From Bemisia tabaci (Eukaryota; Arthropoda; Insecta; Hemiptera; Aleyrodidae): 64,000 bases of DNA. The notes below the pieces were generated by a model that saw only the letters and a list, made by a program, of their open reading frames with translations, did no database searches and was not told the origin of the DNA. Below are positions 51,401 through 60,400 of the stretch, piece by piece (within the stretch, counting starts at the first letter, position 1; every line of letters begins with the position of its first letter). Where the stretch lies: positions 17,049,731 through 17,113,730 of the forward strand of contig NC_092801.1 in assembly GCF_918797505.1 (NCBI RefSeq). The letters run 5' to 3'. Both the position numbers and the translations under genes were made by a program.

Positions 51401-54400
51401 TTTTCCAGCAAAGTTGGTTTTTATTGAAGGCAATCTGACAACATCTGAAGGCTCGTGCGACGGTTTTCCTTAGGGAAGAACGCCGTATGAACATTCGAGA
51501 GTTGTCAAATTTTCTCCGATAAAATGTTTATTTTTGAGGAAAGTTGTGAATATTTTTCCATGAAATTTTGAGACAATTTAGATCAAATTACCTACAAACA
51601 AAACTATTTGAGAAGTTGACAAAAAAATATTCAGAAACTTTTCTATAACTTAGCGATTTGTCAAAGGAAAGACAACGCCTAAACGTCGTGGCCGGATTTA
51701 CCAACAGGCTACATAGGCTATAGCCTGGGGCGCAACATTTTAAGGGGCGCAAAATTTTTGAGAATTTATTAAAAATGTAACTCGTTAAAAAATGTCTACG
51801 GTGTGGTTGACGCAGGTGTTTTTTTAAAGGTGAATTTGAAAATTTTCCGGATACCTATGACATCCTCCTCCTGATCTGGAGAAGAGGGGCTTCTACGGGA
51901 CCCCCCCCCCCCCCCAAGAGAGCGCCTACTTTTAGGGGCGCCACCCTAAGTTTACCCTAAGGCGCTAAAAATGTAAATCCGGCCCTGCTGAAGGTTCATA
52001 CGGCGGTTTTCCTCAGCACGGCGGAATACGACCCATTGGTTTCTACCTTTTTGTACTCGCTGGTGTGTGTTATAATTGTGAATGATGACACGTATGTCGT
52101 TTCCCAGGATGGACTCTTGGGGTCATCTGAGCGTGGACATCGCGTCCAGTCACCTGTCTCGAGATGAGCGGAGCAGTCAGAGAGCAGCCAAGACGGTTCG
52201 TCATGTTTCATGCCCACCCCCTTCACCTCGCAACCATGCACCCTTATCGCTCTGAAAATTTTAGCCCCTGCACTCTACCTCTCCCGGTGTTCCATGCGAT
52301 ACCTTTTGTTATGTTTACGATTGTTCAGCTTTTCCCGTTTGGAACTACCCTAGTATAGAGTACTTGTATATAGCGAGAGTATAGACAGATGTGAAACTCC
52401 GAAAATCCATCAGGCCTTCACCGATGCCTACGCGAATAAAGTTAGGGCCCAGAAATGCAGCCAACCTATGAATTCCAATTATCTAGAACGATTTATTGAT
52501 ACAATTGTTACGAACCATCGTTTATAAAGCACGTATTTGACTTAGTTTTTGCAGAAATTTACTCATTTTTGTGGAAGAACGCTCATTTATGTACTTTCTT
52601 AACCAATCTTCGTTAGAATTGTAATCTACAGACTGGCAGTGAAATTTTGTGCGTCAGAAGTTGGTTAGAAGGGTGGCTGCACTTTTGGGCCCTAAGCCCT
52701 CCATGAAGCGATCTGTCCATACTCTCGCTATACAAGTACTCTACCCTAGTAGCATTGACTGTTAAATTTCGCCTTTTGAAAAAAAGCGACAAAATGTTGA
52801 AATATCCTACTTAGAAAACCCCTTTTCCTTCTTTTTCAAGTAACGGAGGGGTATCGTTAAGCCGTCTCTGCTTCCACCTTGAAATTCTCCATAACTCTAC
52901 GATTTTTTTTCTCATTATATAAAGGTTTACGTTTCAGGGAGTGCATCATGGTCTGGTAATTTTTGATCTCTCTTTGGGTCTAAGCTTGATCTAAACATGA
53001 GGCTGAAGGCCGACATCAGTAATAAATATGGGTTTTGTAGATTTGCGCTAGAATACCTAAAAATCCGTATTTTTCGCCGAAATCAGCATTTAGACACATT
53101 TTTAAGACCGAATGAAACCTGGAAAGAGGCTCGAAATGACCAAATCATGATCCATACCGTCAAATTTACACCTTCAGTGAGCAAAAAATCGCAGAGTTGA
53201 GGACATTCGGGGTGGGTCCAAAACGGTCCTTATCGATACTCTTTACCCTTTCTTCATATGAACTTTACGTTAAAAAAAAATTATGAAATAAATTTGCATC
53301 AACATTTTGTGGAGTCCTAAAAGTGACTCACATTGACGCTAAACAAAAAATAAACTGCAACACATGCAATAACATAAAAAGCTAAAAATGTATACATATA
53401 TGTAAAATGTACTAAAATAAAGTGATGACAAATGTGTTAAAGTTCAGAATGGCATTTCTACGTGAAGGATAAAATGAAGGGTTTCCTAACTCGGACGTTT
53501 TAACAGCCTCCTTAAAAGTTTCCCCTTTGAAAGTTATGAGTTATTAAACTTTCTTTTTTTTTTTTTTAACAGCGAAGTATATCTCGGATATTGATAGCTC
53601 CTGCTCCTGCATGCGGTGCAAAAGCCATTTGAACTCGTTTCTACAATCTCTTTACTTAAATCCAAGCCCCGCAGCACTTTTTTAAGACCCTCAGTGCAAG
53701 GATTAGAGTCGAAAATGCTTGATGCCTGTTTTTGTTTGAACTTTCCTGAAACTCCTCTCTATAGTTCTTCAATTGTATTTGCTACACACAATTTCTGCCG
53801 AATGTTCGTGTTCTCTGATTTACTCATTGTTTGGAGTTATTGAATGGTTATGTTTTTTTCTCATATTTTAGTCAAAAATTTGTCTTGAATGTCTCTAGGT
53901 CTCCGGAGGGAATATCGATAATCGATAATTCACGCCTCGCCACTCTGCTGTGATAACGAAGAGAGCAGTAAGTGTCAAATTTTCGAAATCGAGTTTCCTT
54001 CAAAATTCGTCTGATCTCTTTCAGATGAAATCATGAAATATTTAAGACAGTAAAATTCATCTTAATTGTATAAAAACGAGACATATGAGAAAACCGTAAG
54101 AACGCAAAAAATGACGTAGCTTCCGGCAAGACAGCAGTAAGTGACATTATTCCTCCAGAGAGCCAATGAAAACAGTGCTTTAAGTACAGTGCCACCCTCT
54201 TCTACAATGTCTAACCTGAAAATGTGTTTGTTGTGTGTCCAAAACGCAACCACGAAAGCACGCAGAGGGTAGCACTTACGGCTGTCCTGTCGAACACTAG
54301 CCTAACTTGCAAATGGTGAATATCCTTTTCATCCAAAGGATTTCTAGGAGTCCTTCGGGCGATTATAGTGGCACTTTGACAAAAAACGTAGGCTTTCAAT

Positions 54401-57400
54401 AAAATTTTCCGGTCAGTCACCTCTGATCCCGAGTTCTCACAACTTCATTTTTACATTTATTACTGCTCTTTTCGCTATCATGGCAGAATTGAAATAAAAT
54501 CGGTCAATTTTTAATCATCCAAACGATTTCTAGGAGTCTTTCGGATAATTTATGGAAATTTGACCAAGAACGGAGGCTCTTTCAATAAATTTTCCGGTCA
54601 GACGCTTCTGAGCCCGTTTTCTCAAAACTTCATTTTTGCACTTACTGCTCTTTTCGCTATCACGGCAGAATCGAAATAAAATCGGTCAAATTTCAATCAT
54701 CCAAACGATTTCCAGGAACATTTCGGATGATTAGTGGAAATTTGACCAAAAACGAAGGCTTCTTTCAATAAAATTTTCCGGTCAGACGTTTCTGAGCCCG
54801 TTTTCTCAAAACTTCATTTTTGCACTTACTGCTCTTTTCGCTATCACGGCAGAAACGAAACAAAATCGGTCAAAATTTAATCATCCAAACGATTTCCAGG
54901 AACATTTCGGATGATTAGTGGAAATTTGACCAAAAACGAAGGCTTCTTCTTTCAATAAAATTTTCCGTCAGACGTTTCTGAGCCCTTTTTCTCAAAACTT
55001 CATTTTTGCACTTACTGCTCTCTTCGCTATCACGGCAGCACTGATAGCGTTCACATCCGGGCCCGGACTGACGTCGCTCACGCACGAAGTACGTCTCGGG
55101 GCTCGCACGTCGACGCGTCAACACCCGGAGCCCGGGGTGGGGGACTGCAGTTATTTTAAGATTTGTTCAACATGAATTATACGTTTCTCCGGTTATTTCC
55201 GAGCCATTGTAAACGGCAAACCCCCAACTCGCGTTAATCGGGACTTCTTCTCGTATTACAAACGCTTTTCAAGTTCCACCGGTTCATCGCCCGCGATTTT
55301 TTCCGCTTTTCCGCCGATTTTCCGCGAAGTTTTTCCTTCGATCCTCAACTGGAGAGCGTCGAATTTCGTTCGATTTGAATATGGGTTGAGCGCCCGACGC
55401 ATAGGTTGAGGTCGGGCTACGCGAGGCTCGGGTGGGATTTTGAGGTTAGGTGTGATTTTTGGGGGGTTCACGTGAGTGGTCCGGAAAATCCTCGGTACCC
55501 CATTTTTTTGGTTTTTTGGTGAAGTGCGCGGGAAAAAACTACTCCGTCAAGATGAATATGTCCAGTGATGTCAGTAACACAGATTCATTCATCCATGTTT
55601 TAGTTTTTCATTCCTGTCCAAAAATTGCTTGAAAGTTAATTTACTGCAATTTAGTACATTGGTAGCATGAATTGGAAAAGGATAGTATTCTTTATAAATA
55701 CAGGATAAATTTTTCGTAAAAGAATTCAGTATAAGAGTATGAAGGAAGTGCAACATGCCCATTCTATCTGAAATAGAAACTGATAATATGAGACTGTATT
55801 AACGAGTATTTGGCCTACAGTTCACAGGGTCGAGTGTCTGTTGACTTGGGTTTAAAACGTCAAATTAAATGAAGGGCTTGGAGGACAATGCGCATTAAGG
55901 CAGTTTTTGCTATTTCCAGAAAAACGTGTTTGAAGTTTCGAAGTCACATGGACCCTAATGGCAGAAAGAAAGTCCAAACTGACTTTTTGATGCTTAAAAA
56001 TTGGAATTTGGGAGCCAATTTTTCATGGAGTATGTATTAAGACTAGTTTTACTTGAAATCATTAATAACTCAATTTGTTTAGAAACTGCACATAGCGCCT
56101 TATCTTCCAAGCTCCTCGAATAAAAAATGTTGGAAACAGTAAGTTCGGTACCTTATATCTGGAGAGGCAAATTTTGACGGTGAACGTCTCCAGATGATAA
56201 AACTCGTCATGCAGGATCAGCTAAAACAGAAATATATAGATTGATATCATTACCTCGATCAATTAAAGACTGTTGTACTAGATTAAAGAATGTAGAAGTA
56301 CTAAAAACCCCATGTTAAACCAACCTCATTCAAGGCATTCGAAAACCTTAATTTTGAAGCTTGTAATAAGGCAACAAAAAGTTGACTTTGGTATAAATAT
56401 GAGGAGAAACAAAAAAAATGTGGATAGGTCGATCAAAATTCCCATATTATGCGTCCTACTTTTAAATGATAAAACTCACAATTTTCCTCGTCCCTTTTTA
56501 TGGAAGAGTTCACCTTCTTGACAGGTGCTAGCACTCAGATAGGTTTTATCAATACACAAAAACCAGTTGAAAAATTTCAAGATGACACCACTGTTTCAAA
56601 AGGTCAACAAAGCGCTGGAGGTACCGAAAAAGTACTTGTTCTTTCAATTTCCTCCCTATAAGGCTATGGATGAATGTGTCTGTGTTCTGTCACCCCGTGT
56701 AGGTATGGAACCAATTGATGGTAGAATCCTCACAAGTTTACATCGACGAAAGCACAGGAGAAGTGAGGAGCCCTTTTGCCAACACTGTAAGTTTGCTGAT
56801 GAACCTTGACCTTTCACAACTCGGAGGGGCCACCTATATGCATGTCCTACAGTTGTATTTTGATAGTTGTAACTTTTCGGTGTGACCATCCGTGGAAATA
56901 GAAACAAATTTTTAAAAAGTACAACCGCGAATAACAATTAAGACTAGAAAAAACACATCTACTAGTAGGCTTCGGCTACAAACACTACAGCCATCTTCAG
57001 TTGGATAAGACATGTACACTTTTTTTCAAAAAATTAAAACTTAGCACTAGGTAGTGTCTCTCCATGAAAGACGAATAAAGCTGTTATGAAAAAAGGGTAA
57101 CAGGAGACAGTGGGAACAGAGAAATCACTTTCCACCCAAAAAAAAAAAAACAAAAAAAAGGTATTGGCATCATGGCCACCATTGGTCACTAGACAACGTT
57201 TTAGAGAAAAAAAGTATGCTCCTCGAAATATGCCGTAGAGAATGATGCACACAACAAAAATTTCGGAAATCAACTCCTTGACGTGAATAACAAGTTTTCC
57301 AACTCAGTTCAAAGGGAAGTTTGACTATTTACAAACGGCGTTATTTGTATTTTCGCCACATAATCAACGTTAACTGTAAAGACTTATATCCTGTTTAGGA

Positions 57401-60400
57401 ATTAATCATGAGTTAATTTCCGGATTCCCGTTGTGTGGTTCGTCTTGAGGAGAAAACACGTCCCAAAGTGCTTTATTCATAGCTCGTCTAAGGGTCGGTC
57501 GCATAATCGAGTGTTTTACAAACTTTTACGGCAAAAACACCCGAAAAGAGGGAACCTAACCGGCCAAAGTTCTGACGGTATGAATTTGCGGCTCAAAAGG
57601 AATGGTTTCAAGGAAAACCCTTTTAAAGTTTAAATGTATCATGGCTGAAGGCTCAACATCTCTGGTTTAAATGAATTCTAGTCTACTGCTGGCATGGAAT
57701 TAACTCAACCATACTTGTGACGTACACTTTGGTATAGATAAATTATTTTTGTTTGATAAAGGTTTCACTTTGTCTTTGAACATACCCGCCTAATTTCGTC
57801 AATGGTGTAGTGCTGCCATCTCCCGGAAGTAATTCCGAATTCCGAAACTTTTGAAATATCTTGGAACTTTACTCGGAATCTTCGAAATTCCTCGAGGTCC
57901 CAGCTATTTTTGGAATTTTCCCGGAATTTCAGGTTTTTTGTCAGTTTGACCGATTATTTGATCAAATTCCATGATTCTTTGATCAAATTTCCATGATTTC
58001 GATCGAATTCCAGGATTCATTGATCGATTTCATGATTCTTTGATCAAATTCCATGATTCATTGATCAAATTTCCATGCTTTATTGATCAAATTTGACGAG
58101 ATCTTCGAATCTAATCGGGGCGTATTTCAAAATTTTTCCCGGAACTTTTGAAAAATCGGAATTTTCCTCGGATCTTTCGAAATCCGGAAAAAATCCCGGG
58201 AACCCCAGAATCTCTGATAAAATAAAATGACAGCACTGCTTCGGGACTCGTGCTAAAAAAGGCCCGTTTTCCTGTCGGTTAATTGAGTTTCTAAATGATT
58301 GCAGACCATCGAGAAACTCCCAGACAAAATCTTGCTGAACATTTTCTCCTACTTAACTCACCGGGAAATATGTCGGATGGCACGAGTATGCAAGAAATGG
58401 CGGGTGATCGCATACGACACACGATTGTGGACGGCTGTCTCGCTCAGGCCGGAGATCTCAGGGCTTCATGTTGGATCACTGGAGTCACTTTTGGCGCTTA
58501 TCAGGTAAATGAGAAACTATTCGAGGGATATCAACTAATTTGGGAATTCAGTGGCGTGGCGTGAATTGCGATGTATCGACTGTTATGCCATGTAAACCTA
58601 TGGAAAAGGATCGATAAACAGGGTGTTCGCAGCGAACACCTTAATAATCGATTCTTTATCATAGGTTTAAATAGCAAAACAATCGATACATCGCAATTCA
58701 CGCTACGCCACTGTTTGGGATGCATGAATGAACTAATTTTAAAATTACGTTTTCTATGCTTGTTTTCTGCGGATAATTTTCATTATAAAGGGGCCGTCCA
58801 TAAATTTCGTCACCCAAGTAGGGGGGAGGGGGGTCTACCGCTGGATGACGGTAGGTAACGGGGAGGGAGGGGGGATCAAGGCAAGGATGATATAAGCTTT
58901 CCTGAAGGCAAAAAGGCTGAAAATGCATGCTTGATATTTGACTATACCTACTACTGATTTTTATCGATTTTCTGTGTTTTCCGCAAAAAGGGGAAAACCC
59001 GACATATTTCACTCAATGCTCGATAAAAGTAATTAATCATATTCTTAATGATGCAGACTATATCTGCTGATTTTTATCGATTTTCTGCGTTTTCCTTCAA
59101 AAAGAGGGGGGGGGGGGGACTACGCTAAGGATGACGTACTTTTAGAGGGGTCTAGCAATGGAAAACGGCTGGATACGTTGAGGGAGGGAAGGGGTCGAAA
59201 AATTGAAAAAAATGGGTGACGTAATTTACGGACGACTCCGAAGACCTAGAAGTGGGCTTAGCGCACTTCGCACGGTGTTTTGCGGAAGATGGAAGGTTTT
59301 GAATCCACCTGAGAGACGCTTGACCCACAGACATATCAGATTCGTAAAAATAGTCCCGGGCCGATCTTGAGAGACACTTGGCTCTCCAAAAATGACTCTG
59401 GACCGCGTCCAAGAAACTCCTTTTTCATGCATATTTTTCAGTTTTCCCGCTTCTCGGACCCAAATCTTACGCTTTATTTAAATTTAATAAAGACGTCAAT
59501 TTTCATAGAGCAAATTTTGATAGCCCAATGATTGCAGGCGTACACGGAGAAAAAACCTCGTGCGTGGGACCCGAAGTTTAGGTCATATGGATCTCTGAAG
59601 TTTTCAGATTGAGCATCTGAACACTTCAGATCTAGCTGTCGAGGTTCGGATCACACATCTGAAACTTCAGGTCTTACATCTGAAGTACTTCGGTTTTCAC
59701 ATCCAAAAAACTTCAGTTCTCACATCCGAAAAACTTCGGTTCTCACATCTAAGTACTTCAGATGTAAGAACTGAAGTTTCAGATGTGTGATCCGAACCTC
59801 GACAGCTAGATCGGAAGTGTTCAGATGCTCAATCTGAAAACTTCAGAGATCCATATGACCTAAATTTCGCGTCCCACGCACGAAGTTTTTTTCTCCGTGT
59901 ATCAATGGCGTGCTTATAAAAACTATTAATGGTGCGGAAATGAGTGGTGCACTCCTTTACGATCCCTTTCAAATCCGATTATTGGATGATGCATATTTCT
60001 CAGTTTTTCAAAGAGATGAACTAAATATCAGTGCTAAGTTTCCTGCGTGAAATATTTCGCAAAATTTTACGTGGTAGTGAAATGTTTGAAAAATATAAAC
60101 ATTCATTTAACGGGCTGGGTTTGCAATTCCGTGCGAAAAAGAATTACCAAACAAAACACCCTATATTTTCATTCAACTCTGGACTTGAATCCCTTTTCCT
60201 CAACTTTTCAACACATGTAATAATAATCACTGAAATCATGCATCTGTTGCCGGCAAGCCTAGGATTGCCTGAAAATTTTAGGCAAACCTAGGTTTGCCAA
60301 ACGCCATTTCAAGCCAACATTTTTTTTTTTTTTACCGCAAATATGACCGTACCGCTTAACTTTTTTGGGGTTTTAATCAGAGACAAGAGGCTCTCACTAG

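Noticed and set aside
54320..55038. CRISPR-like direct repeats
   Set aside because: Units are 180-190 bp, contiguous and derived from a transposon end in a eukaryotic genome; no repeat-spacer structure.
58549..58713. Precursor microRNA-like hairpin
   Set aside because: Hairpin is a member of an eight-copy MITE family with transposon ends, so a microRNA call is unsupported.
59152..59432. Overlapping minus-strand ORFs of 68-86 codons
   Set aside because: They span the right end of family Q and have no domain.
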